Origin: Takakia lepidozioides
Taxonomy: Eukaryota; Streptophyta; Takakiopsida; Takakiales; Takakiaceae
Assembly: GCA_030704615.1 (NCBI GenBank)
Contig: CM060733.1
Coordinates: forward strand, 74,996,907-75,060,906
Direction of reading: 5' to 3'
Length of the DNA: 64,000 nt
In this document: in pieces, positions 53,683-64,000 of the stretch
How the letters are laid out: each line of letters starts with the position of its first letter
How positions within the stretch are numbered: position 1 is the stretch's first letter
The notes under the pieces: generated by a model
The model's input: only the letters and a program-made list of their open reading frames with translations
The model's database searches: none
What the model was told of the DNA's origin: nothing
Made by a program: the position numbers and the translations under genes

Positions 53683-54483
53683 ATGGGGTCGGGCAAGCCA
53701 AAGCGAAAGCGGAACGGCCCAAAAGATGATGATCCTGGTGAGCCCGATGGGGGCGACGTGTCACCGAAGCGGCCATTTGAGGAAGCGACGCGGGTTTATG
53801 AAAACGAGGCCGCCCAAGAGCGGGAGGAATCCGAGGAGTCGGAGCCCGAGGAATCCGTGAGAGCTCCGACCGACCAACAGATGCCTCCCATGCCGGCAGC
53901 CTTTTGGGAAGGGTTGTTGGCGCAGTTTGGCGGGACGCTGAAAGACGTGTTGAGGGCGGCTAATGCCACTTCCCCTAAGGCAAAGTTTAAGGTGAAGCCT
54001 AAGGAACCCGGCACCTTCGAGGGCGTCCGAAATCAGAAGGCACTCAACACCTGGCTCTTGGAGCTAGAGCGGTACTTCCGGGCGGCCAAGTTGAGTGACG
54101 AGGATCGGGTGGAAGTGGCTCCCACCTATTTGAGGGGCTATGCTCAACAATGGTGGCAGAAACGCCTTCACGACCGAGGTCCAAGCCCGGAAACCTTGAA
54201 CTGGAGTGGGTTCAAGGAATTGATGAAGAGACAGTTTGTGCCCCTCAACGCGTCCTGGCTTGCCCGGGACAAGATGAGGAATTTGAAGCAAACAGACGAC
54301 ATTCGGGGATATGTCCAGGCTTTCAATGTGTTTTTGCTCGAAGTCGCGGACATGGCAGAACCGGAAATGGTCTTCAACTTTGTGGCGGGACTGGCCCCAT
54401 GGGCCAGGCGGAAGTTGGAGGAGAAGCCACCTAAGACTTTGAACGAGGCAATTGAGAGGGCCGAATTTCTCAGATGTCTCTAG
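53683..54483 (+). CDS. Chromovirus gag (capsid) part
   Basis: The start at 53683 (MGSGKPKRKRNG) is chosen as the first ATG after a non-conserved leader; the frame is open from 53629. A charged N-terminus is followed by a Retrotrans_gag domain: FEGVRNQKALNTWLLELERY, LRGYAQQWWQKRL, FKELMKRQFVP, IRGYVQAFNVFLLEVADM and FNFVAGLAPWARRKLEE. The stop at 54481 comes before the zinc knuckle, which lies in another frame (54707); a frame change near 54480 is needed for the usual gag-pol. Confidence 0.85.
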   Translation: MGSGKPKRKRNGPKDDDPGEPDGGDVSPKRPFEEATRVYENEAAQEREESEESEPEESVRAPTDQQMPPMPAAFWEGLLAQFGGTLKDVLRAANATSPKAKFKVKPKEPGTFEGVRNQKALNTWLLELERYFRAAKLSDEDRVEVAPTYLRGYAQQWWQKRLHDRGPSPETLNWSGFKELMKRQFVPLNASWLARDKMRNLKQTDDIRGYVQAFNVFLLEVADMAEPEMVFNFVAGLAPWARRKLEEKPPKTLNEAIERAEFLRCL

Positions 54484-54535
54484 GGTGAAAGACAAGGCCG
54501 TACGGAGCTGAACCACAAGAAGACCCGGCGGGAAT

Positions 54536-56290
54536 GTGACTCCTTCCGACCGGAAAAGAAGTGGGATAGGCCACGCGGCGACAATGGCCCGGAAATCGAA
54601 GGGAGGGCCTTCACACGTCAAGGCGGCACCCGGTGCTTCGAAAGGAAAAGCGGGTGGAGCGGCTTATGGCGGACAGAATGTGACCTTTGATGGAGTGTGT
54701 TTCAATTGCGGAGAGCCCGGGCACATGGCCAAGAAGTGCACGAAACCCCGACAATTGAACATGACTCGGGCAACCACGGAGCTGTCGGAAGATACCATCA
54801 GTCGCTTGGTGGAAGCGGTGGTCGCCAGGACTTGCAAGGTAGGCAAATATTCTTGTGAGTTGTATCAGGAAACTGGCGCATTGCGTAAAGGGAGTCACTT
54901 ATTGTTCGTGGATGGGATAATATCCGGAACTAACGTGTCATTGTTGGTGGACACAGGAGCGTCGCACTCCTTCATGACACCGGCAACGGCACAAAAGCTG
55001 GGACTCCCGACGACTGACGTAGGGGCCTCTATTGAGGTGCGTTCTGCCAACGGAGAACCGCAATTGGCGACGAAATTGGCGTTCAATGTTCCTCTTCAAC
55101 TGGGGAGTTGGGAGGGACGTGAGAACTTCACCGTCTGCGAGATCGATGGAGTGGATCTCATTTTGGGGATGACCTTTTTGAGCAAATCCGGAGCGGTCAT
55201 AGATGGCCGCAAGAGGGTAGTCACGCTGCCATGTTGGAATGGTGGCGAGGTCTTACGAGTTTCGGGAACGCCCAAACCTGTGGGAGGGCGAATAAACCTT
55301 ATGTCAGCAAAGGAGTGGGCCGTGGAGGAGGCACACGAGCTCTACATTAGAGAAGTCAAGGGAGAAGGCGATGGAGAGCCGAGCCCAGATTGGATCAAGG
55401 GGATTTTGGAGAAATACCAGGATGTGATGCCGGAGGATTTGCCAAGCGGCTTGCCACCAGGAAGAGGAGTTGACCACAAGATTGAGGTGATACCGGGATC
55501 GGAACCGCCTGCCAAGGCGCCCTACCGGTTGAGCCACAGGGAGTTGGTCGAGCTGAAGACTCAGCTCAAAGATCTAATGTCAAAGGGGTACATCTGGCCG
55601 AGTAAGTCACCTTACGGAGCCCCGGTGCTATTTGCAGATAAAAAGGATGGGACGCTGCGGATGTGTGTCGATTACAGGGCTCTGAATAAGGTGACTATCA
55701 AAAACCGGTACCCTTTGCCAAGGATCGACGACCTCTTCGATCGGTTGGCAGGAGCGAAGTATTTCAGCCGGATCGACTTGCACTCCGGCTATCATCAAAT
55801 TCGGGTGGCGGAAGGAGATGAGGAGAAGACCGCGTGCAGGACAAGGTATGGTTCATATGAGTTCTTGGTGATGCCTTTTGGGCTCACCAATGCACCTGCG
55901 ACCTTTAGCACGCTGATGAACAACCTTTTCCAGGAGTGGTTGGATGACTTTGTGATCGTGTACATCGACGACATCTTGGTGTATTCGAAAACAAAGGAGG
56001 AGCACCTGGAGCATCTCGAAAGGGTGTTCCAGAAATTGCGGGAAGGGAAGCTGTATGCCAAAGCTTCAAAGTGCGAATTCGGGGTCACAAAAGTGGAGTT
56101 CCTGGGGCATGTGATTACACAGGATGGGATCAGAATGGAGGACAGGAAGGTGAGGGCCATCTTGGACTGGGAGCCTCCGACTTCGGTCCCGGGAGTGCGA
56201 TCCTTCCTAGGACTCGCCTCCTATTACCGGAAGTATGTGAGAAATTTCGCCAAGATTGGGGGCCGCTGTCAGACCTTCTATGTAAATCTA
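54536..56290 (+). CDS. Chromovirus zinc knuckle, protease and reverse transcriptase
   Basis: Order of parts: [14 protein letters not shown] (nucleocapsid knuckle), [12 protein letters not shown] (aspartic protease active site DTG/A), [87 protein letters not shown] and [14 protein letters not shown] (RT catalytic YIDD). All key residues are intact. After [19 protein letters not shown], near 56255, the frame changes, and the rest of pol is found in other frames. Confidence 0.92.
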
Positions 56291-56300
56291 AAGTCTGGGC

Positions 56301-56745
56301 ATGGAACACCTTTTGGGCCAAGCTTTTGCTGAATTGAAGGAGCGGATGGCGGAAGCTCCAGTCTTGAAAATCCCGGAGTTCGATCGTCCGTTCGAGATAC
56401 ATACAGATGCGTCAGACTTCGCGATTGGGGGTGTACTGATGCAAGATGGACGTCCAGTGGCTTACGAAAGTAAGAAACTAAATGAAGTGGAGCGACGGTG
56501 GCCGACGCACGAGAAAGAGATGAAGGCGTGTGCACTGTCTTGAGCTTTGGCGCCACTATGTTGGTTCCAACCCAGTGAAGGTGTTCACGGACAATGTCAC
56601 GGTGAAGTATTTTGCCACGGAGCCCAAGTTGTCCCCAAAACAACTTAGGTGGCAAGATACTTTGGCGGTGTTCGACGTGGATATCCAGTACAAACCGGGA
56701 CGAGACAACGTGGTGGCCGATGCTTTAAGTAGAAAGCAACAGCTC
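56301..56745 (+). pseudogene. Chromovirus RNase H
   Basis: MAEAPVLKIPEFDRPFEIHT, DASDFAIGGVLMQDGRPVAY and ERRWPTHEKEMKA carry the RNase H Asp and Glu residues; after a frame change near 56530, LELWRHYVGSNPVKVFTDNV and YKPGRDNVVADALSR finish it. At least two one-base frame changes lie in this part. Confidence 0.85.
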
Positions 56746-57560
56746 TTGTTGGTGTACAAGGGCGAGACGGCGCTCCAAAGGAAGATCCGGAAGGCTTGCC
56801 GGAAGGATGAGCTGGCGAAGTCCGTGATACAGGACTTGAGGATGGGGGTTAAATTGCAGTTTCACTTGCAAAATGGACTGCTCCGGTATAAGCAAAAGCG
56901 TCTCTACGTGCCGAAGGGAGGGATCAGAGATAGTTTCTTGAGAGAATGTCATGATAGCCCGCTTGCGGGCCACGGCGGAGCCAAGCGCACTGCGGCACTC
57001 TTGAAGAAAGAGTATTTCTGGCCCAAACTGAGGGAGGAGGCAGAGGAGTATGTCAAGACATGCACCACATGCCAACAAAACCCGAGCGAGTACAAAAAGC
57101 AAGCGGGGCTATTACAACCCTTGCCGATTCCAGAGGGGACTTGGGAAAGCGTCTCGATGGATTTCATGACTGCTATGCCGCTGTCAAAAGGATTCGATGC
57201 AATCATGGTGGTGGTGGATAGGTTCAGTAAAATGGGTCATTTCATCCCCACCAAGGAGACAGCAACGGCGCAGGAAACAGGGCGACTTTACTTCGCCCAC
57301 GTCTTAAAGCATCATGGAGTCCCGAAGGATATTGTCTCGGACCGCGATCCAAAGTTTACGAGTAAATTTTGGAGGGCACTTTGGAAGAAGATGGGGACGA
57401 GGCTGAAGATGAGCACCGCCTTCCGACCTACGACCGACGGCCAAACAGAAGAGTGAATTCCGTAGTGAAACAGATCCTGCGGAATTACGTGTCGGCAGAC
57501 CAAACAGACTGGGTGGAACACTTAGACGCGGCAGAGTTTCTGTTATAATAACACAGAACA
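56746..57560 (+). pseudogene. Chromovirus integrase core
   Basis: The H2C2 zinc domain reads HDSPLAGHGGAKRTAALL and CTTCQ. The core has MDFMTAMPLSKGFDAIMVVV (first Asp), VSDRDPKFTSKFWRALWKKM (second Asp) and DGQTEE (Glu), after which a one-base change moves the frame to VVKQILRNYVSADQTDWVEH. The D,D35E triad is present but split by the frame change. Confidence 0.85.
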
Positions 57561-58221
57561 CTCCACAACGGGAGTTTCCCCTTTCGTATTGGTCTATGGA
57601 AAAGCACCCCTGGTGCCGACAAGTTGGGCCGCCCAGGACGTTTGAGGAACCGGCAGTAGCGGCGATACTGGAAGAACGCGAGCGTTTGTTGAAGCTCGCA
57701 AAGTACAACATTGCCAAAGCTAGGAAACGGTATGAAAGGCAGGCGAATCGGAAGCGGAGGGAAGTGAAGTTTGAGGCAGGCACAGAGGTCTGGTTGAACA
57801 TCAAGAATTTCCGACTACCTCCGGAAGTGAGTCCGAAGTTCGTACCTCCGTATGCGGGACCCTTTCGCATTCGGAAGGTTATGAATGAGGATGTGTATGA
57901 ATTGGAGCTGCCGGCAACAGCAAGGTGCACCTAGTATTCCATGTCTCCTTTTTGAAGCCTTACTTCAAAGATGAAGCGCGTCCGAATCGGCATCAAGTGT
58001 TGCGTCCGCCACCTATGCTGTTGGATCATGAAAATGAACCTGAGTACGAGGTGGAGGCAATACTTAAGTCGAGGAGGTTCAAGATCCGAGAAATGGAGTA
58101 TCTCGTCAAATGGAAGGGCTATCATCATGTGGAGGCATCTTGGGTGCGTGCCTCAGAAATGGGAAACGCATCCGAGGGTTGCAGCTTTCGAAGGGCGACC
58201 TCAAAAGGGAAGAAGCGTTGA
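57561..58221 (+). pseudogene. Chromovirus integrase C-terminus and chromodomain
   Basis: NNTEHSTTGVSPFVLVYGKA (about 57549-57608) and VWLNIKNFRLPPEVSPKFVP belong to the integrase end. A frame change near 57925 leads to VFHVSFLKPYF and the chromodomain EYEVEAILKSRRFKIREMEY, LVKWKGYHHVEASWV. The chromodomain directs integration to marked chromatin in chromoviruses. The stop is at 58219-58221. Confidence 0.85.
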
Positions 58222-59120
58222 TGGGGACATCAACCTTGGAGCGTGGGGGAGGAAATGCATGCTTAGCCCGGCTTAGCTAGCTTAGGAATCCGATTGCAAA
58301 AACTTGTATTGTACAAAACGTGCTATAAATGAAATGGCTTCCAAATGTTGTGCGTCCTATTTTGTTGGAATGGTGATGCATGGTATGGTTGGCTAGTGTG
58401 TAGAATGCATGCTAGCTTATAAAAAGTGGGAGAGGTAAATTGGGTTAATCGTGTGTTTGCGTAGTGCCGAAATCGGGTGACCCCCATCCGAGGGCAAGGA
58501 AACTTGCGCCTTCTTTGGAGTTCACGTGCTAGTGCGCACCTGGCGCGTGCGCGTACTATAACTGCGCTACCGAGGGGGTTGCCTTGTAGTGCGGGCTAAC
58601 GCGGAAGCCACGTGTTTCCGTTCACGTACTATAATCGTGTAGCCTCGGGACGAAGTCGTAGTGCGGCTTTGGCGTGTTCCCGTACCTCAGGCCAGCATTC
58701 CAAGGCGGACCCAATTGTAGTGATTTGGGCGCACAGTTGGTTCAAGGTATCTTCCTAGTCAAAGAGGTTTCCAGGGAAACCCTTGCTCAAGGTGATGCCA
58801 AAAGCGGCATCATGAGCGGTCGCAAGCAATGTTGTTGCAGTAAGGCGATTCGATCCTCGGGGAGGATCGTTCCTTGGCCTTGAAGTAGGCCAAGAAGAGT
58901 GCAATGGGAGGAGCTGGAGGGCTCCACCCTTGGCCGGGACTTGGAGGAAGTCGGCCGAACTAGCTAGTGGAGAGTAGAGTCAAGTGTGGGGTTTGGTTCT
59001 TTGCCATGGGACGCCATGGTGCGGAAACAAACTCCTTGATGTGGGACGCCACAACTTGGATGTTCGTTTCTACAAAATGGACAAGTCGTTGAGGACATCG
59101 ACTCCCTGTTGGTAGGGTGT
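58222..59120 (+). other. Chromovirus 3' untranslated region
   Basis: About 900 non-coding bases between pol and the 3' LTR. They contain three degenerate CACGTA/GCGCG-type words with GTACTATAA (58553, 58627). I see no clear polypurine tract just before the LTR (GTTGGTAGGGTG). Confidence 0.6.
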
Positions 59121-59847
59121 TGTCGCGGCCCTTTGCCTTGAGGCAGGGGGGGTCGGGACACATGAGGGGCTGCCCCTATGGTGGGGGCAGCGGCAGCGAT
59201 GGGTACGGGGGGCTGAAGCACCCTTGAGTGCCCAAGGCACTCAAGGAGGCGGAGGCGCTCACTAGGTGGAGCCCCGCACACCGGGTTGCGGTGGAGGTGG
59301 CTCCACAAGGGGTGGTGGTAGCTTAGAGGGACTTAGTGGGGGTGGCATAGGACTCACCATGGGGGCGGAGACCTCGTGGTGGGAGTCGTGGGGAGTCTTG
59401 GGACTCATCACGGTCCATAGGGGCCGTGGTGAGTGGGCCAAGACTCACCGCGACTCACCACCGGGAGTCGAGGGTTTTCGTGGTGGTTCGCCATAAAATG
59501 GCATGGCTGGTTGTGAAACCCCGCGGACAGCTACAGAAGTATATATAAGGGAGTAGTGACCCCGAGAACGGTGCAAGCCCGTTGGTGACCAAAAACTAGT
59601 GAGTAAGCGAGCGAGCCGGAAAGCGACCAAAGAGTGAGGAGCTGTTCCGGACTGCCAACTACCAAAGGGAATTCCACTAGGCCCAAAGAGGTGGAGGGTT
59701 TAGTGGGGGAGCGAAGGGGGACCGTTATGTCCCGGTGAGCAGCCAAAGCTCCAAGTTGGCCCGACGGCCAGGTTGGGAGTCAGGCGCGCGCATCAGAGCG
59801 AGTAACTATGATTTGAAGGGGAGCTTACCGAAATGAGGTGCGCGACA
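59121..59847 (+). repeat. 3' LTR of the chromovirus
   Basis: 727 bp, starting TGTCGCGG and ending CGCGACA. About a dozen differences from the 5' LTR, of which roughly a third are length changes in G or C runs. Confidence 0.95.
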
Positions 59848-59852
59848 ATCAT

Positions 59853-60033
59853 GCATATCTCTCCTCCAGCCAATGAGGTCACCAGCCCTGTTTCCCCACC
59901 AACCATTGTGGACGCAAGTCAACCCCTTCCCATTGAGGACCTCTCTCTCACAGTTTGCCTACACAGCCCCCCACCTGATCCATCCCAGGTCTCTTCTCTC
60001 CCTCTCCCTGTTTTTTCTTCCAGTTCTCACTAA
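59853..60033 (+). pseudogene. LINE-B ORF1, 3' end after the Ty3 insertion
   Basis: Proline- and serine-rich tail PPANEVTSPVSPPTIVDASQ to a stop at 60031-60033. If the Ty3 element and one ATCAT are removed, this frame continues that at 52215-52897 without a break. Confidence 0.75.
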
Positions 60034-60441
60034 AGACCCTAGCAGATGTTGGATGTTGTGTGAGAAAAAGAAACATATCGAGGGGAAACAGATTAGGCAC
60101 ATGTTACCAACCTTTGACTTAGCTGACTCGAACTCGCTCACAGATAGATATCCACACTTTGGTCCTCTCTTCTCCATTGGTTTCTTCCCTAAGGGGGGTT
60201 CAGATTCTAACCAGCGCAATATCACGAGTCCCAGCTGACTAGTTTCAGTCTGTGTCTACCAACCCTCAGCCTCCTACCACTAGAGGTATTTTCATACAAG
60301 TCTGCAAAAAGAGCCAAAAGCCCCCCGATCCATTTGTATGGGTCACATCTTTGAGACCCCGCCATCGCAGAGTTCAGTTCTCCTTCCGACCTTGTAGGCC
60401 ATCAAATATGACTCACAGTCCAAGCCTACCTCTCTCTACTT

Positions 60442-60840
60442 ATGATAGTTAATCTTCACTCTTGGAATCTCAGAGGCCTTGCAGCAAACTCGGCTTCCCT
60501 CAAAAGGGTGAGAATTAAAAATTGGCTTGCATCCTTCCTCTCAAATGATTCGGTGGTCTTCCTGCAAGAGCACAATCTAGATCAGGCTAAAATAGACAGC
60601 CTCACAAATCATATGTGGCCTTTGGCCAATGCCATGTGGAAACCCACATCTGAGGGTACAAGGGGGGGGGACTGCAATACTTTTATCTCCCTCCCTTCAA
60701 CCATATCTTTCTACTGATTCCACTTGGCTCCTAGGAAGAATTCAATTTTGTTCGCTTACCCTTCCCAACAATTCAGGCTCGATAGAATTAGTGAGTATCT
60801 ATGCACCAAACACCATATCTTGCATGTGACCTTGGAATCC
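60442..60840 (+). pseudogene. LINE-B ORF2, endonuclease start
   Basis: LHSWNLRGLAANSASLKRVR, VVFLQEHNLDQ, and, after a frame change in a G run at 60663, LLGRIQFCSLTLPNNSGSIE, LVSIYAPN. This is the AP endonuclease N-terminus of plant LINE ORF2 (N.RGl, QE). It breaks off near 60840. Confidence 0.8.
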
Positions 60841-62100
60841 GCTAGGTGGTTCTTATTTTATGGATGACGCTCTTGAACCTGGAAAAACCACGTCCCTGTT
60901 GAGGGTTGGGTTCTCCTCTGTTGCAGGTGTACGCCTCCGCTGGAGAAGCTCGAGTCCATCGAATCCTTGTGCTGGGTTTTGAAGAATCCAGGGGCCATGA
61001 TAAGAAGAGACTTAACTGAAAAAAGAGGAAACCTGATACTGTACTCACAAGAGAGAACGCAGACTTAAACAGTGATGAACTTAACTAGCGAAGATGGAGA
61101 TAGCTAGAGCTAAAAGGGAGGAAACGTGCTTAACAGCCCGATAAATCCTACGATTAGAGCTAAACCGGAAGGGAGATTAGGAGTATCGGGAAGAGAAAAA
61201 CCACCAGGAGAGACACTGTCGAAGCGGGAGGCGGGAGTTGGAAGTGTGATGGGGGCTGTCTAATAATTAGAGGCGGCTCTAGTACTTTCAGCTAGGGATG
61301 CAGAATGATTAGAGGAGATGAAAGAGGGAGAAAGAAGCTCGGGGATGAACTAAATAGCAAACACACGAAGATGAATTTTTAGTTCCCACGCCCCCTTGAA
61401 AATTATATGAAAAAGAGGCTTGTTCAACAATGAAGCAGAATGGTGGTGAGTGATGCCATAGATTGAAGGTCGTGATACGAGAAATCTGTGCAAACTCGAA
61501 GGAGAGAGACGATGAGACTGTTGGGAGGCCGCATAGCTCCGCCATCGCTCTTTGGTCTCGCTTAGATCAAATAATTAGGATGTTACAAAAAAAAGAAAAT
61601 AATGAAAAAGAAAATGAGAAAATAATGAAAAAGTGCAAAATCTGAATGTCATGCATTCCATTTGTCGGTGTCATTGACTTTCAAATAATGAATGCTGAAC
61701 CGAAAACAAAAAAAAACAAAAAAAAAAACAAAAACAAAAACAAAAACAAAAACACGGGAAGAGGGGTCTAACAGCAAAATGAGTGGGAAACTGTGGTATT
61801 AGGCCCAACATGTTCTACTGCCAAGACAAGGCAGGGCGGGGCTCGCAAGCTCACATGAGCCTGCTTAGGCTCACAGGCTCACGGAGCCAGGCGTACATTG
61901 TAGCATTCCTTGAGACTCTGCCTTGCAGGTCGTGTGTTAGTGTCAGGTCATTATATGGCATCTGTTTTGGTTCTTGCATGGCCTCTGTCTGGAGCCTTGG
62001 ATGCTTGTTGTTCAAATCCTTGAAAGTTCTTATTCGCTGCTTTGTTTGGGGTGTGGCAGAAGTTGGTTGCTACCGTAGAGCAATAGTCCCCTAGCACTAG
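60841..62100. other. Unrelated interval with A-rich run
   Basis: No gene seen. 61680-61755 is an (AAAAAC)n-like run, perhaps the tail of an inserted retroelement in plus orientation. 61822-61890 has GCTCACA repeats. Confidence 0.45.
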
Positions 62101-62610
62101 CTATGGCTTACAAAGAAGGACGGGGGCTTGGGCTTGCATGACCCTAAACTACAAGTTATTGCACTTCTTGCTAAATGGCTGCCTAGAACGCTAACTGATA
62201 GGGCCCATGAGGCACAGTGCTATTGAGATGTTGCATCATAACATACCCTTATCTGCTTTTTCAAACCTTTGGGCCCCATCGGTCAAGTGGGCAATCCAGG
62301 GCAGTAAGTTCAATAAGTTGTCTTTAGGGCTCTTTCAGATCTGGTCTGCTTTATGGGAGGCTTGGCTTATAGTCAAAACTCACCTTTCCCAAGGCCTCCA
62401 AATTCTAGAGAGGAAATTTTGCGGCAACCGCTGTTTGGTAATTTGCTTATGAAGGATCTGCTATTGCACGTTGGGCTCCCTAGGAGCTTCGATTTTTGCT
62501 GTCTAGTGGAGATCTGGGACTTAGGTGGGTTGGTCGCCCAAGACACAATCAACACTCGCGTTGGGGTAAGGAGGGCCAATGCCTGATCGTGACATTTCAT
62601 CGCTCATGCT
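62101..62610 (+). pseudogene. LINE ORF2 fragment (post-RT region)
   Basis: KEGRGLGLHDPKLQVIALLA and KWLPRTL correspond to the 'eGGLG..d....n.allaKW' block after RT in plant LINEs; after frame changes, FKPLGPIGQVGNPGQ or WAPSVKWAIQGSKFNKLS and REEILRQPLFGNLLMKD match LINE-A (WAPSIRWIAQG, HETLRQHLFLNL). It may be the remains of LINE-B with RT deleted. Confidence 0.65.
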
Positions 62611-64000
62611 ATCCCAATGTCCTAGAAGCAATCACTTATTTCTCCTTTCCCCTTCCTGCTTGGAAAGGTTTCTTTGTGTAGGGTGGGGCCCGAGGATAGG
62701 GGTCTTCCTAAAATGAAGGGCTGGCACCAGGCGGTAGTCAAGTTTTAGGAAGCCCCGTTTGAGGGCCTCACCTTGCGCAAAGAAACAACAAGGATTTCGC
62801 ATTTTGACGGCTGCGATTTCCTTGATCGGACGGCTCACAAAAGCAAGTACCTTATGCGATGTAACGTGCTTCCTCTCCTTGAGAGAAGGAACCTTACGTG
62901 GCATACGGTACCATCCTCACTTGGCGGAGAAATAACTCCCCGTAAGGTGCCATCCTCTCTCTAACTAAGAAATCATGGCTGAGTCTTTACGTTAGAAATA
63001 TTATTTCGATTTTGCTTGCATTTCGGTTCTTCAATGAGGGTTATGGGGGTTTAAGCTGATCTCAATGGGCTCTCTCTTTGCTATTCATGTTGTGGACATT
63101 GCATCTGGAAACACTGACCCGTTACCGCCCATTCTTTGTGATATCAGTATTTGGGCGGCCAAATTTTCTCTTTGTTGGCTTCATGCCACCTTGTTGGTTG
63201 ATCTAGAATTTGATCCAGATGAATGGTAACGGCCTTAAAACGCCCCATTCTTTCACAACAAAGATAAGCTACTCGTTACTTCTGGACATGACCTCTTCAG
63301 TAGAAAAATGGCATAAGAAATGGATTGTCCTTCCGGCATCTGTAAACTAGAGCGGTATGTGGGATGATGTCTGGTCGCCTTGAAGAGCAACCAAGTTTCT
63401 ATGGAAAGTATGTAACAAAATCTTTCCCTTAGGTGCGTACAATGATCCTTGTTACAGGGCTGTCTAGGACTTAGACAATTTACAGGTTCTGTGGGGTACC
63501 CTTAATTTTGCGCAGACATGGCTCTGCTACCATGAGTCACCACAGGCCCACACAGGCCTTAAGGTGCGGCAGTCACAGGCTCACACAGGCCTCAGGGCAC
63601 GGTAGACACAGGTCCGCACGGGCTATAGCAGCACAAGCTACCACAGATACAGGGTACGACAGCTGTGACCCTCATATCTGTGCGTCACAACTCCACACAT
63701 TTCCACACATGTCACAGGGTGGCGCTGTTATCACAGTAGGGGAATGGGAACGCGGGAACGAACCACCAACATAGGGAATGGCAATACAGTTCGTACTATC
63801 GTGACTAACGGTTAGAGTGGTGACTGTTAGTTAGACGGTTAGGACAGCTTGCGGGTAGAAAAGGCAGAATAACTACGGAGGGAGGATCACTTCTTGATTG
63901 CATGGACTTGGAGTACACGGAGGGAGACGCCAAAGTGTAGCTTGATACTTGCCATAGTTTCACTAAGTCTACATTACAGTATCATCTCTACAGCATTGTG
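62611..64000. other. No gene; short repeats at 63530-63660
   Basis: 62611-63500 has scattered short frames without motifs; the phrase AAGGAACCTTACGTGGCATA.GGTACCATCC.C and its partial repeat near 62935 stand out. 63530-63660 is built from CACAGGC(T/C)CACACAGGCC and CAGGG(C/T)ACG words. Nothing further. Confidence 0.4.

Larger units (their letters stand above)
52898..59847 (+). mobile_element. Ty3/gypsy chromovirus, complete, 6950 bp
   Basis: Two LTRs (52898-53627 and 59121-59847) begin TGTCGCGG and end CGCGACA. ATCAT flanks both ends (52893-52897, 59848-59852). PBS, gag, protease, RT, RNase H, integrase and chromodomain follow in the standard Ty3 order. The LTRs differ at roughly a dozen places, including several one-base length changes in homopolymers. 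The element sits in LINE-B ORF1. Pol is broken by several frame changes. Confidence 0.95.

Overview
The window looks like nuclear DNA of a streptophyte plant, probably a seed-free one (alga, bryophyte, lycophyte or fern). The evidence is plant-type genes with GT-AG introns (a B3-domain gene, a PEPCK(ATP)-like gene and PLS-type PPR repeats), together with plant-style transposons (a Ty3/gypsy chromovirus, LINEs, a tRNA-derived SINE and a CACTA tnp2). The species cannot be named from the sequence. Most of the window is transposon-derived and broken.

Layout. 1-1135 (-): degenerate copy 1 of a Cys/His-cluster plus DDE (MULE-like) gene. 2168-8260: copy 1 of an unusual gene with a ParB/Srx-like N-terminal domain and a C-terminal beta-class DNA methyltransferase (MTase)-like domain; its middle is inverted. 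8.4-11.3 kb: repeats, a gypsy RT remnant and an 833-bp TIR element. 13.4-16.5 kb: a six-exon PEPCK(ATP)-like host gene. 17.6-19.1 kb: tandem and direct repeats. 19.5-21.1 kb (-): CACTA tnp2 fragment. 21.3-23.6 kb (-): copy 2 of the Cys/His-DDE gene. 24-26 kb: palindrome arrays. 26.3-28.5 kb (+): 5' half of ParB-MTase copy 2, whose 3' half lies at 40.5-36.2 kb (-). 30.8-36.0 kb (-): Cys/His-DDE copy 3, split by a 4.3-kb TIR element carrying PPR sequence. 43.0-45.6 kb: B3-domain host gene. 46.2-51.0 kb (-): LINE-A, with a SINE inside it. 51.1-60.8 kb (+): LINE-B, whose ORF1 is interrupted by a complete Ty3 chromovirus (52898-59847, TSD ATCAT). 60.8-64 kb: LINE remnants and simple repeats.

The main discovery is the ParB-MTase family. 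Two diverged copies share domain order and intron positions: acidic N-terminus, ParB-like domain with a GNHR motif, several conserved helical blocks, MTase motif IV (PDG in place of PPY), then the FxGxG-like motif I. ParB followed by a beta-class MTase is an arrangement known to me from phage and bacterial DNA methylases. Both copies sit head-to-head with a copy of the Cys/His-DDE gene, which suggests that the pair travels as one large mobile element. Introns and flanks of both copies hold arrays of near-perfect palindromes centred on CGGTACCG (copy 1) or CGGCGCCG (copy 2), and one intron carries such sites in both copies. Both copies are broken by frameshifts, stops and inversions. Gene models were made by eye, and splice sites are predictions.
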